A stretch of 64,000 bases of DNA from Phoronis australis (taxonomy: Eukaryota; Phoronida; Phoronidae), in contig NMRA01000034.1 in the NCBI GenBank assembly GCA_002633005.1, positions 407,696 to 471,695 on the forward strand. The letters are read 5' to 3'. The notes beneath the pieces were generated by a model. The model was not told the DNA's origin and did no database searches. It saw nothing but the letters and a program-made list of their open reading frames with translations. The translations under genes and the position numbers were made by a program. Below, one piece after another: positions 1-11,852 of this stretch; within the stretch, counting starts at the first letter, position 1; each line of letters opens with the position of its first letter.

Positions 1-454
1 CCTTGCCCGTTACAGCCGTTTATAGAAGTAAAAAGACAATCTAATGAACGTTATTTTCCGTAATTCTCCGCCTTTTGTAACGAAGGAAATCTGTGGTCGT
101 TTTGAAAACAGTGCATACTTGTGGCACCCGCACGTATGCGCCATTTCCGAAAATTTTGCGATATCTCTCGAGTTTTTTTTCTGAAATTGGGTTTTCTGAT
201 CATAAAGTAGTAAAAACTTGTAATGAAATAAAACCACTTGCGATTGTTATGACATGTACGCAACCTCACATTTGATTGAATAACATGGAAATTGGCCAAC
301 AGGTGACGCAATGTGCAGTATGCTAAACGTTTTATGTATCAATGTAGTCAATCAGCCTTTGAAAAATCAAAAAAGGAGGATCTTGTCAATTAGTTGTAAG
401 CAGAATTGGGCTGAAGAATTATCGCATTGTCTGAATGAGGAATGTAATGAAATT

Positions 455-499
<45 letters not shown>

Positions 500-742
500 T
501 TTATTGTACATCGTATATGTAACTCTATTGTAGTCAAATAAAAATAAACAGAACCACTGACAGCTTCAAACATCAATTTCTGAAGTGTGGACGTGTTTTT
601 AGATTTTGAAAAAAAATTCATTTTATTGATTCACTGGACCTCTGTATACATACTACATTACTTGACAAAGTAATTGTACTATGTGTTTTTTGAACTTTAT
701 TTTAAGGAAATTGAGAACGTACAAGACATAATTCATATATAT
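1..742. other. no recognisable gene
   Basis: Short open frames exist on both strands at 10-311, but they overlap one another and match no family I recognise. The only clear structure is the TAA microsatellite at 455-498. Confidence 0.5.
455..498. repeat. (TAA)n microsatellite
   Basis: About 14 uninterrupted TAA/ATA trinucleotides. It creates artificial poly-Ile frames on both strands. Confidence 0.97.
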
Positions 743-886
743 AGATTATTACATGGCGAAGTCGTTATCTCCCGTTATCTAGAGCCCGAGTGGATTTTGG
801 AGAATTATCGCCCGAGCGTGATAATTCTACAAAATCCACGAGGGCTCTAGATAAGGGGGATAACGACTGAGAACATGTAATAATCT
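743..886. repeat. foldback (inverted-repeat) element
   Basis: Two arms of about 65 bases are near-perfect inverted copies around a ~10-base centre (GCCCGAGCGT near 808). The outer ends read AGATTATTACATG and CATGTAATAATCT. The element could form one long hairpin. It has no coding potential and is most simply a MITE or foldback element. Confidence 0.85.
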
Positions 887-2060
887 ATTTATACCACATA
901 CTGAAAGAGAAACATTGAAATGAATCGATCTACCTTTCTCGACTCGCCTTGGCTTTGTAACTACTTTCTATGTCAGAGGCCCGGGGTCGGAGGTCGTGAC
1001 CTTTTAAGAAAAGCCGAGATATTTTTGTCAAATATTGCTTTTACTCAAAACCAATTGAAAAATAAAACAAACTAGAAATAAAGTGAATCTATAAATTAAG
1101 GTTTAGCAACTATTATAGCTTACTACACATTTTATCACGCTAAGCTTCGACCGGGAATATATCGTCTGCTAAAGTAGGTTATCACTAGTAATTGACTATA
1201 ATGCTCAAGTCAAAGGATCCCGACGACATGACACCTGCATTCAAATTGGAGATCGGTGATTTCACTGAATTAAAATATCGTTTTTATGGAAATTATGCGT
1301 CTTTTGAACTTCCTACAGGATCCTACTGAACTTCATGCAGAATTCTATTGGACTTCGTTTAGAATAATATTAGAATATTCTGAAAATTTGCTACTAACAC
1401 TATATATTATATAAAAATTATCCTCCTTTCAGTGCCAGAAATACTTTCTTCTGAGGATGACACATATCTATGTTGTGCTTCGTTTTAGCAATGTGCTTAT
1501 ATAATACATTTTGGATCCTTTAACAACACCAACAGGAAATTCTACACAATTTTCAATAAGATCCTATTGAAATTTCAATAAAATCCCATTGAACTTCATG
1601 TAGATGAAGTTTTCTTAAAGCAAAACTTAAATATGGTAAACTATATACCTTTCACTATAGCTGTTTCATTTCTGGTGTTGTAAAATATAACGTTGAGTAT
1701 AAACATGTAAGGGAACATTTTGATTACGTGTACGGCTTAGTGGCTATACTGGGACAGTTTCTCAACTGGAAAACAGGTGTCACTTAAAAGCTATTCAATG
1801 GACAGTAATATTTGCAGCAATTAAAACACTAGCCATAACCTTACAGCACTGACTACCAAATAACACTTCACGAAAAACATATAATATTCAATTAAATATA
1901 AAGTAACAATAACATTATTTAACTAGAAAGATTATTGTCACGGCGTGACAATAATGGACTCTGCGCGTGCATATTACTGGAATTGTTTTGGGAAGTTATT
2001 GACAGCAACCTGTTCACCAATATGAAAAGGATTCTTTAAAATTGTAGGAGAAATTACATG
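887..2060. other. non-coding, with degenerate short repeats
   Basis: I see no gene. Two clusters (about 1308-1360 and 1510-1605) carry repeated variants of ATCCTATTGAACTTC, resembling the denser CCTATAGGAT array at 3316-3560. Confidence 0.5.
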
Positions 2061-2064
2061 TTAA

Positions 2065-2965
2065 TATTTTGATGACCTTTCCACTAATTGACCACTTCCG
2101 GTGCAATATGAACCCCGATGAGGGAATACTTTTAAACTCAATTTAAAGTGGGGTTATTGGTAAAAATAACAGATGTTTTACTTTAAGCACTTCAGAATAC
2201 AAGATGAATGAATTGGTCAAACTTTCAGAAAAAATGCACCTAATGACCTAATGGATGCACCAAATGACCTGAAAATTTATAATTCAAACTTAATCGCTTT
2301 CAGTAAACAGATATATAATTTTGAAGTCTCTAGCTGAAAATTTTAGTTTGCACTCCATGACCTTTGACCTATTTTTCTGATTAATAAGCCTTATTGCGTA
2401 GTAAAGTAGGGTGTTCAATTGGCATGTTGACTTACCCCAGTGAGCTGAAATTGAAAAGAATTTCTTGAAAAACGTGAGATATAACATTTTGAAAGTTAGA
2501 TGACCTTTGCACTAATTGACCCTACCCGGTGCATTATATGCGTCTTTAGGAGAATTATTGCAAAGCCCATGAAAAATAAGTTTAATGCTGAGAATCACAG
2601 TTGTCTAACGGTTGACACATCAGAATACTTCTTGAATGAAAGGTCAAATTTTCAGAAGATAAATGCACATAATGACTCCATGTTTGCACTAAAGGACCTG
2701 AAACTTTGGATTCCGAATCGAATTACCTGTGCCAATCAGACCTGTGAATTTGAAGTTTCTAGCTTAAAATCTTGGTTTGCATCTAATGACCTTTGCCCTG
2801 TTTAGCCTGATTGGATGACCCGATTACTTAGTAAAGTAATTTTTTAAATTGCCTGATTGACTTATACCTGTGTACCGACTTTGAAAAGAATAGCTTTTAA
2901 AATAAAGAAGGAGGAGCATTTTGTAAATTGCATGATCTTTGCACCAAATGACCTCTTCCAGTGCA
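2065..2965. repeat. diverged ~430-bp tandem repeat
   Basis: Two diverged copies and the start of a third follow one another (about 2077-2498, 2499-2930, 2930 onward). Each opens with a variant of GATGACCTTTGCACTAATTGACC and a nearby CCGGTGCATTAT, and each later contains TTAGTAAAGTA and a TTGAAAAGAAT block. The spanning open frame at 2500-2805 is best read as chance sequence within the repeat. Confidence 0.75.
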
Positions 2966-3315
2966 TTATGGAATATGAATATATAATGAATCAAATTTTA
3001 TATACTGCCTAACGTCATATTTTGAATTTAAAGAACATACCTGTAACCATTTTGGAGTTATTAATTGTCAAAGTTGGTCGGAAGAAGAATAAGAATAAGA
3101 AGAAGAATAAAATTGAAGAAAACCCAGGAACAACAGTACTTTGCGCTTGCACGCGCAGAGTAAAAAACGAAAAAGAACCAACAACAGAGTTTGCTACTCT
3201 ACAAGTATTGTAACCTCACCTGTGTGCCAGATGAACGTTTGAAAAGAATTTTTATTATGAAGAAGACTGTTGTTTTTGTATTATGTATGCATTGAAAGTG
3301 TCATGATCCTTGTGG

Positions 3316-3560
3316 AAAATCCTATTGGGTTCCTTAAAGGTCTTATAGGAATTCCTACTCTCATAGGATTTCCTATAGGATATTCTAAAGGATTTTCTAT
3401 AGGAAATGCTATGGGATCTTATAGGAAATCTAATTAGATTCTGGCCCAATATCTTATAGGATCCTATAAGAAATCCTATAGGATCTTATACAGCTTCTTA
3501 TAGCAAAATATATTAGGTTCCTATAGGAGCTGCTATAGGATTCAATAGAAAATCCATTTG
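3316..3560. repeat. degenerate CCTATAGGAT-type short repeat array
   Basis: About 245 bases are dominated by variants of a ~10-11 base palindromic unit (ATCCTATAGGA, TCTTATAGGA). Copies differ in spacing, so this is a degenerate simple repeat rather than a strict satellite. Confidence 0.8.
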
Positions 3561-3564
3561 GATT

Positions 3565-4130
3565 ACTATGAAAAGATAGAAGTTCTTATAGAAAAGAAGG
3601 TGGTGTTGTACGCGATCCTGTGAGCGTGCGCATTAGGTGTCGCCAATGGAGCATCTTTGTCACTACGCTTTGCCGTGAATATTGCCGATTGAATTAGGAA
3701 AATCTGAAAGTATTTATGGTGTTTATTGGTTTTGATGTCAACAATTGTAAGTAGTGAACGTGTTGCAGTCGCAGACAAAATGTGAATTAAATTACTACTA
3801 GATTTGACACGCTTTGAATTATTCCATTTTAAGCGCTTCGGAATGGGTGACAAACTTTGTGGAGAGTGACAAGGATTCATCTGAAGTGGTAGGTTTCCTG
3901 CTGTCTTCGGTACGTGTTCAAGTATGGTCTAACCACTCCTTAGGAGTTACACGCGCCTTCCGTCAAAAGATATCTTTTGTTTTATAAACTAGTTTACTAA
4001 CGAGATTAAACTTGGTGTCGACATTTTCTGTACTCAAAAAGAGATGATTTTTTAACATAGGCAGAACAAGAACTCGTCATTGCGTCAAACCAGCCTCAGT
4101 AAGTTGGGTTGTAACTATAACCAGGTCACT
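3565..4130. other. no recognisable gene
   Basis: A minus-strand frame of 104 codons (3566-3880) is open but unrecognised, with no supporting splice or promoter signal that I can point to. Confidence 0.4.
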
Positions 4131-4149
4131 TTCTAGGCTGGTCATGCGC

Positions 4150-4330
4150 GCACCCGGAGGGGGCTCAAACGACACCCCCCCCCCGTTTGGCAAAGTGGGC
4201 AAAAATGTCCGCCTCAGAGAAACGAAAGTCCGAGAAAACGAGACAAAAGTCCACTAAAAAGTGATCAGCCCAGATTCTCAAAAATTCGAGACCCCTTATA
4301 TTTTAGGCTGGGTGCGCCCCTGGCTCCATG
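4150..4330 (+). repeat. interspersed repeat, copy A
   Basis: The core at about 4155-4262 (cccccGTTTGGCAAAGT, then CCGCCTCAGAGAAACGA and AGTCCGAGAAAACGAGACA) recurs in the opposite orientation at about 55630-55740. The right end carries TTATATTTTAGGCTGGGT followed by GCGCCCCTGG, typical of an unclassified non-autonomous element. Confidence 0.75.
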
Positions 4331-4698
4331 GCATCCAGTAACAACGAAGTAGGAAACCAAAAGTTTGTTTCTTTAGCGAAACACGCACATTTAGAACATT
4401 TAGTGAACAGTGATGACTTCTCGCGGTAACAATCTGTTACTCATTCTGTTTACACGAACACATGGTAGCCTGCCATGCAAGTTGGTCCGGATAGCTATTT
4501 GCATGGTGACTTCATTAGATACACATTTTGCAGTAAAATGACGCTTTGCTATCACGTCCATTTGAAGTAACCATTAGCTCTCCCATATATTGTTCCTCGC
4601 AGGTTGTTGCTTGCTTGATGCATTCTGCCATCCATAAACACCGGGCTTCTCCAAGCTACACCGCAGATTGTTTGAACTTGTGAACCAGTTATACCATA

Positions 4699-4902
4699 TC
4701 ATGCACGTGAGCAATGCGGAATATCTGTCAGTAAATGCAAAACATTCACACAGAGGAACGTGGGGGCTAAGAACACTTGAGAGGCACATTCGTTCACCAA
4801 GCCGAAATAGGTCAACGTTTTTTGTCCTTCTGATGCTGCGACGGTCGCCAAGGCAGATCGCAAGTAATTCATCACGAGAGTCATTGTAATTATCGTGAAA
4901 AT
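4699..4902 (-). CDS. SLC52A: riboflavin transporter (SLC52/RFVT family), last coding exon
   Basis: This 204-base terminal exon encodes the last 67 residues of the transporter that begins at 8978. It follows a good acceptor (TTTTCCACATTTTGTAG, ending at 4903) in phase 0, matching the phase-0 donor at 7718. The peptide contains MNYLRSALATVAASEGQKT, then YFGLVNECAS and FLCVNVLHLL. This is the last two transmembrane segments of SLC52 proteins, which in relatives read roughly SYxKV...G..ALxxxGxxxQxGSxxGA...F.LVNV. The stop follows PHCSRA at 4699. Frames on the plus strand and in the other minus frame across this exon are shadows. Confidence 0.8.
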   Translation of the reverse strand: MFTIITMTLVMNYLRSALATVAASEGQKTLTYFGLVNECASQVFLAPTFLCVNVLHLLTDIPHCSRA

Positions 4903-7718
4903 CTACAAAATGTGGAAAAGATACTTTACTCATACTTCAAAGGTACAGCATGTCATTCAATGATTCGATGTTTATGAGCAGCCTCGTCTTGCATTTCGGT
5001 AAATCCTTATCCAGGTACTCAGGGTTACACAAACTTTTCACAAATTCTTCCCAGCTGACTTGACGTAGTCATTAGTTCAAATCTATTTATATAGTTTTGT
5101 ACAGCCAGTTTACAATTTTTTCGTCAGCAATAGAGACAGATACCTGCAAACTGAAACTAAAATCCTTGAAATGATACAAACCTCTGTTTTGGATGATTTC
5201 AACCAAAACTGTGTCTGCCACCTGCAATTCGTTCACTTACCTGAGACATGAACACAGTACGTACGTATATTTGATCGGCTTCGCAGGTTTCGCTGGGTAA
5301 GACAGTCGATTGGTTCTAGATAACAATTTCCGGCTTGCAGGCCAATCAAATGTCTTACTTGCTTGACCTGTCTGAACCCGTGAAGTCATCAAGTGCAACA
5401 ATTGTCAATTGGTTTAGTTCGTAGTAAAAGGGGTCTTTTCAAACAGCCTTAGAATAAATCATCCAATCCTTAATGTTGCTTGAAGATTGATCAAAATTTG
5501 TAATGTTTGAGAGTTGTCGAAAGTTACAAATTTGATTTATTTTGTTTATCGTCTATGATGATACACACCGTCACCAGGTGGCGAGAACGTATCGAACACC
5601 AGTCGGCTCATCACCAACTGCCACCTTTCGTCATTATCTACTAATTCAGCAGCGAATGCGTGTTTTTTTTTTTGTTTTTCGGTCTTGCAGGACACATAAT
5701 GACATTCCGTCAAAAGTTTTAAGTAAAAAATAACATTTCTAGTGCCAACTGAAAACTGACTATGATTTTTTTTAAATTTCCTTCCGTAACTCTGGCACAG
5801 AAGTTTCTGAGTGCTTCGACGGGAGGCGTTTTACCTTATTGATAGCTGTTACAGCCCATGTGTATTTTATTTGAGGCGTTATTTTGCACATTGAGGAATC
5901 GTCTTGTGTGGATATTTTGGCTTTGCGTTGTCGAAGGTGTTGTCGCTGGGGGAGAACTAACGAAGTGGCGAAACGCGGGAGTGGACATTGCCGGCGAAAA
6001 TGTTTTTAATATTTCTGGTAGGGTTTTTCCTTATCTGGTTCTAAAATCCTTAAAATAACCCATTTCACATCAAAAACACCAACAAAACAACCCTATATAT
6101 ATCTGACTTTCGAAATACCCACGCCATATCGAAATTCATTAACCAGCCAGACGGCGATCAGGTCTTTGGTGGACCGGCGTTCAGCGTCACCTACAAATCC
6201 CACGTATTGCGAACGGGAAGTTTCAAACGGCCTACTGGTATCAACAGCTAGTATATCGCCGGCAAATTTCCACTGCTCTGCGGTGGAATATACCAATGCT
6301 CAGCAAAAAGGCACACCTTTTGAAATATCAATTGATGGGTAAGGACGTCCTATTCCGTGGCGAAGCCAGTGGCTGCCGTTGTTAAAGCGGACGAATTTCG
6401 ATCCTAGGCAGCATCAGAAAACTAAAATAAACTAGTGAATTTTAACTAATGAAATAATGGCGGACTGACAGTGGAATTTATTCCTCTGCTATTATATTCA
6501 TGAACCTTTGTGTAGTAAATTAATTTCTGTCCTCCAAACAGAGTCGGGATAAATTGGAGTTCACGTCCGTGCTCTCATAACTCTAGTGCATGACAGCGTT
6601 TTCCCGTTCAGTGACTTTACCAGACGAAGGGGGTTCTGAGCGTGTGATAACATCTAGCTTCTTTGTTAACTGCCAAGCAGAGTGTTTTGTCTGTTATGAC
6701 AACAGGCACGCCAATCTACCAGACCACGTGTGAACACCGTCAAACCCAGAGTGAATTGGTACATTCGGAAAAAATAGATTATCGTAACTTCGCTTGCTTT
6801 TATTTTTAACAGCACAGTCCAGTCAGGCTAGATACGATCTTATTGAAGATTAGAGCAATTATCGAACAAAAGAGAGCTGTCCCTCCAACCATGACTGTCA
6901 GAGTTAATCAGATATTGGGTACAGGGGTAAACTTCCCAACTTGTTGTTGGGCTATAGATATTGCTATTCATATTCCTGTGGTTCCTGGTATATACTGACA
7001 AAGAATGGCGAGGCGTTGCATTTGTCGTGGTTGTGACAACTCAGTATTTGACCACGCTGTGGCTCTTTTAACTTTCAGGGAGAGGGAAACGCGCGCATAT
7101 GGTACAGGTTTGTACAAGAAACTTGAGTGTTGGTGGACATGGCACAGTGGCGCTGTGCCCGTTCACATACGCCACATTTATGTCTGTTGATCTAAGAAAC
7201 TTTCAATTAAATTCGCGTTTCTTCTATTCTCTCGTTTTTTTGGATATTGAATTCACAGATGTTAGTGCAGTGCTATAAGGAAGGCTTAATGATGCTGACA
7301 ACGCAGCTACTTCTGAAAACATGGTCAACATTGGTTTTTAGTAATTTAATGACCTTTGGATGCCCAGTCCGTATGCCCAGGTAGTGCAGCAGACTCCATT
7401 TTGAACGTGGCGGTACTCCGCGCTACCCATTATGTAGCAATTAGGAACACCGGTTACGCTCTCTACGATCCATAACTGAAAGTAACATAACACACACTTC
7501 GTGCGCTGCATGGAATGAGCGTGCTTTCTTTAAATGAAAGATTAGAAAACTATAAATTATTTGGAATGTCTTTTCTTTCAACCTACCACTTTCCGGGTCC
7601 CCTTTTTCAAGTCACCCCCGTGCCAACCTCACTGGCACCTTGGACCTACTCAACAGATTATTCAAAGTAGTTTTCAGTCCACATATTGCTCACTTAGTTT
7701 GCAGAACGTCATACTCAC
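4903..7718 (-). other. intron of the SLC52 gene
   Basis: This 2816-base phase-0 GT-AG intron has donor GTGAGTATG at 7718 and acceptor TTTTGTAG ending at 4903. I see no convincing gene inside it. Short frames at 5858-6058, 6093-6296 and 7005-7190 have no recognisable content. Confidence 0.75.
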
Positions 7719-8978
7719 GGCTAAACTACTGCCAACTCCTGGGTTGGTGTGTACCAAAGGTGGCAATGGACTCATTGTGGCTGTCACGCATACGTACAGA
7801 GAGAGCAGGAGAAAAGCACAAAATGTTATTGTCAGCGACAACAAGGATTTCATAGGCAAGACAGTGTGAACCAAAGAACCTAAGGGCGACACAATACTAG
7901 ACACACGACGAGCCATACTATAGGTAAACAGTCCGTAGGGTAGTGTCGCGTACGTCATCAAGGCGCGTCCTGCGCCACTGCACAGACCTTTCACCACAAA
8001 TGCATAAAACATGATTAATACGGATTTGCGTGATAACGTGTCAGCCGGCAAGTGTATTGGGGTCTTTTTATCACCTCCAAGAATCGGCGAATTCTCGTCT
8101 TTTTCTACACTTGTTGCACCAGTTTTTTCATTCACTGTGTGACCTGTTTTTGGTGATTCTTTTCTGCCACTTTCAGCGACGGAAGCTTCATTGACAGTGC
8201 CTTCTTCAGATGTAGGTGATAATGAATGGTAATCACGGAGGAGAATGTGAGTTACAAGATAAATCGCACAAAATGCAACACAACCTGCAACAACTGCGAA
8301 GTATGTTTCAACTGAAATAGATACTGTTTTGTGCACAACTTCCACAGAACTGTATGGGGTGGTCGAGAAAGAGTTGCTTTTGGAGTCGTTTGCTTGACCA
8401 AACATTTCCATATTTGTTGAATTTCCATGTTTAGGCTTATAAACACACTCAACTTCATCACTTCCCTGTATGAGTGAAATACATCCAAAGGCAGTGGAAC
8501 CGAAAGTAGCTCCAACATAAGACGCAGACACACTCTTTTCCACTGGCAATGTACCGACATATGTCAATCCCCAAATAAATTCGATTGATCGAGCAAAAAC
8601 CAACGTTACATAGATAGATTGGAAAAGGACGCTATATTCGATCCCGTTAATGACAGTTCTTGTATGCCAGAACATGATAAGAACCACCAAAAGAAATATC
8701 TTCACGATTTGCAGGATGACCAAAGCCAGCGCTCTGTTCCTGCTACCAATTTGCGCACCTGCTGTGTACTTGCATTTCATTATCAGAAAATAGATCGCCG
8801 CGCCCAGAGTCCTAATAGTCGCACTCTCCATTTTAAGTGACCCAGGTAACGACCAGTTCTCCGGCAGTCTCTGAACGAGAACCGGTTCCTCGGCTGCAAT
8901 GGAATCTTGTATTACGAACGTGGCGAACCCAATCACAGCAGCAAAGAACAGCAAACCATAGTGTTTCTGATGTTCCAT
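7719..8978 (-). CDS. SLC52A: riboflavin transporter (SLC52/RFVT family), main coding exon
   Basis: Plasma-membrane riboflavin carrier. SLC52 proteins take up vitamin B2, the precursor of FMN and FAD. The exon encodes 420 residues from Met at 8978, with 67 more from the last exon, giving 487; human members have about 445-469. Seen: a first hydrophobic segment, the family motif QRLPENWSLP (residues 36-45), several membrane helices, a GSDEVEC-type extracellular Cys segment (172-178), a hydrophilic cytoplasmic loop (about 248-316, Ser/Thr/Glu-rich), ATLPYGLFTYSMAR (344-357) and SPLPPLVHTNPGVG (403-416). The start at 8978 has a strong context (GCCATGG) and aligns with the family N-terminus. An in-frame upstream ATG at 9041 would add 21 residues in weaker context. 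The donor GTGAGTATG follows directly. Confidence 0.87.
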
Positions 8979-9079
8979 GGCAGATTTCTTTTTTAAATGA
9001 TTAACCGATTTCTCTTGCTTAAACTCGTATCCAGTGAACATGCGTAGCGAACTAGTCAGTGACGTTCCATACGACACAC

Positions 9080-10379
9080 CTACTTCAGCTGATACAAACG
9101 CTCACCGCACAAACTGGGTTTTTGTAATCCTACCCTGCTATCACGTGACCTTAAAGACGCCATATATCGGCCAAATGACTTTTGAACATGTTACATGTAT
9201 GTATCATTGATTAACATAAACATATCATCTCTTCGTTTACTCCTGACATTAACTGATTACGCCACTTACTATCGTAAGGCCCTACCAGGGACCCCATTTA
9301 ACACCGAAAAAACTTTAGGTAGCGCTCGTACTAGACGACGCAAATGACATCCTTAATGTGACCCGAGTCTTACAGTCCGTTGCCACAGGAAATTTACTTT
9401 ACGTTTACGGGTGTATATTTCAAATCACAGAATTTCAAAATTACATCTATTCGATACAATAAAGTTAAATTACGACACATATCTCGACACTTCAACTTGT
9501 ATGTAATTTCCTACCAGTCGCTGTGCCTCGATAGCCTATAGCGTCGCCGAAGTCAATACCACAGTCGCGGATGGACTTTGTGAAATTTACCTCACGTTGA
9601 TATTACCTGTACACTCTGAAAGAGGCGACACGCTCACTGTCTGCGTAGGTCCTAAAATGAGCGAGCCGTTACTTGAATTCGCCTAACGTGTCCACTTGTA
9701 TCTCGTAACACAAAGCCTCACTGGTGTCTGCACTTCGTTGTCCCACAACAGCATACACATAATGAACTTAATTTTATCGGATGGACCCTAAATATCGGAC
9801 ATTACATAAAATGTTACTTGAAGTATAATCAGGGAAATAAATGACACAAATTTTTCTTCTGCTGTAATGCATTCAATATCCCTTTTGAGTTGCCTTGTTT
9901 TGATTTCACCGAGAGATGGAGTCAAAAATGCATGAGAAAAACTCGCCTGGTCCCTAGCTACAACAGTACAGCTCTCTGACTGCTGTTTTGTTTGTAACTT
10001 AGAAAGTGTCAACTTACAAACCCCCCCTGTCAACACTACTAGTAGTTATAATAAATATTGGAACTTAACACCCAGCGACACTAGCCAAACGCTGTAAATG
10101 AATCTTTATGAAATACTTTAAAGACTTTTCGTTGAAATATACAAAAACAACACAAAAACAGTGTTTGAGATGACGTCGACTTTTTTTCTACATCCAAAAT
10201 TTATGATTTTACAAAATATTAAGTTGATGTGAAGGTGGTGTATGAATACAAAACTTGTAGCAATTTTCATTAAAGGCTTTGGTGTTTTATTACAAGATTT
10301 TCAGTATAATTTATGCACTTTCGAGAACGTCATGATATTTTCGTAATAGTGGATATAATAGTTTTACAGCTATATCATT
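9080..10379. other. intergenic, upstream of the SLC52 gene
   Basis: No gene is visible. The first part (9080-9300) must contain the 5' UTR and promoter of the transporter, or an upstream non-coding exon. I cannot pin a core promoter. Confidence 0.5.
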
Positions 10380-10546
10380 TATATGCGCTAACTGCAAAGC
10401 GATACCGAAGCTAGTTTACAGTGAAACAACACGTGTAGATGAGATAAAAGGTCATACATATTATGACAAACTAAACTACTACAGATATCGGTAATTACAA
10501 AAGTTACATAATATGTTGAACTGTAAAGGTGGGTGACAATCTGCCA
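10380..10546 (-). repeat. split direct repeat copy (B2-like) of Ngaro-like element
   Basis: Direct repeat of 10890-11052. Shared landmarks are GCGATACCGAAGCTAG, AACAACACGTGTAGATGAG, AAAAGGTCAT and GTTGAACTGTAAAGG. Confidence 0.85.
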
Positions 10547-10889
10547 AGCAGCAAGGAAGGTATACATAAGTGGTGAATAGAAAGTTTAGTAATAATATGC
10601 AAAAGCATAACAGCAACACCAGGACAGCGACATGGGGAATGTAAGGATAAACAGGGAAGAAAGGAAAATTGGTTTGAGGGAGGGAGGGAAAGAGAAATTG
10701 AGTGAAACTGAAATTTGGAGAGAATTGTGGACGATAGCCCAGTGTTGCGACGAGACAAAGAGATCACGTGGTACAATTAAACCAGTAATCGTACAACAAA
10801 GAGGGTCACTGACCCGAGAATCCAAACAATATGGTAATGAAGACGAAGCAGTATAGCTTACATAAAATAATTTAATACTTAAGTAATTT

Positions 10890-11052
10890 TTATATCCGCT
10901 AACTGCGAAGCGATACCGAAGCTAGTTTACAGTGAAACAACACGTGTAGATGAGATAAAAGGTCATATATATTATGACAAACTACTACAGATATAGATAA
11001 TTACCAAATTTACATAATATGTTGAACTGTAAAGGAGGGTGACAATCTGCCA
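10890..11052 (-). repeat. split direct repeat copy (B1-like) of Ngaro-like element
   Basis: Second copy of the 10380-10546 repeat, about 508 bases away. The copies differ by a few substitutions and a 5-base indel (AAACTAAACTAC versus AAACTAC). Confidence 0.85.
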
Positions 11053-11852
11053 CAGATGCAGCAGAAAGATGCATCCGCCCACCCAAGGGAGAGCGAGCGA
11101 GGCTGCCAAAAGGGGCATAAGAAAAAAGGGGGCAAAAGTAAGCACGTAAATAGGAAAATACGAACATGGAGTGGTACAGCTAGGCAGCTTGACAAAACAA
11201 AACAAAATTATAGAGCGACACAAGAAGGAGTCGAAATCATAGTAACTGAAACCCAGAGGAATATAAGGCTAACATGAATAGATAAAAACTAAGGAATATA
11301 CATAAGGAACATGTCAACCAACAAAAAGCACGCTGTCTATATAAGCATGAATAAACAGAAACGGTGACATGTACGAAGATACATACAGATAAGTAACAAC
11401 AAACGGTGGCACCGTCAAAAGTGAACCGATATAAAGTATGGAAAAATATGCTAAGTGGAGAATAACCCATAATAGGGCATGGGGTAAACCAACAAGTATA
11501 AAGGGGGTGAGAAAGAGTACCCGGGAGGGAGAACCCCGAAAAGGTGAGTGAAAAGGGCATACCAATGAAAATGGAGAATGAGTGAAGTAGACACTGGCAA
11601 TACAGGTGCCAATGAACGGGACACTGGCAACATGACGAAAGTTCGCCTGGTCTCAGAATTTTCAGGCCCTTATCATAAACAATATCTAACTACAATAAAC
11701 ACCAGGCTAATTGCTGACACACACATCAGACCCGTGATGAAAATGGAGTGGTGTGCGAGGGGAGGCACTGGCAATACAGTCGCCCCCAGGATGAAGAGGC
11801 GGTGTAAGGAGGGGAAGCACTGACTGTAGAGCTGCCCCTGGGTGGTGGATGA

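Noticed and set aside
3300-3560. CRISPR-like array
   Set aside because: Short, irregular, palindromic units without constant spacers in animal DNA; a degenerate simple repeat.
4574-4933. 119-codon minus frame and 73-codon plus frame
   Set aside because: Both overlap the SLC52 last exon in other frames. Only the frame at 4902-4699 matches the family and has a phase-compatible acceptor.
7561-7869. Plus-strand frames (102 and 71 codons)
   Set aside because: They are antisense to or overlap the 3' part of the SLC52 main exon and have no recognisable content.
8252-8840. Extra frames on both strands inside the SLC52 exon
   Set aside because: Shadows of the real coding frame.
11237-11633. Overlapping minus frames of 60-107 codons
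   Set aside because: They lie in the non-coding 3' part of the Ngaro-like element, are pyrimidine-rich, and have no domain.
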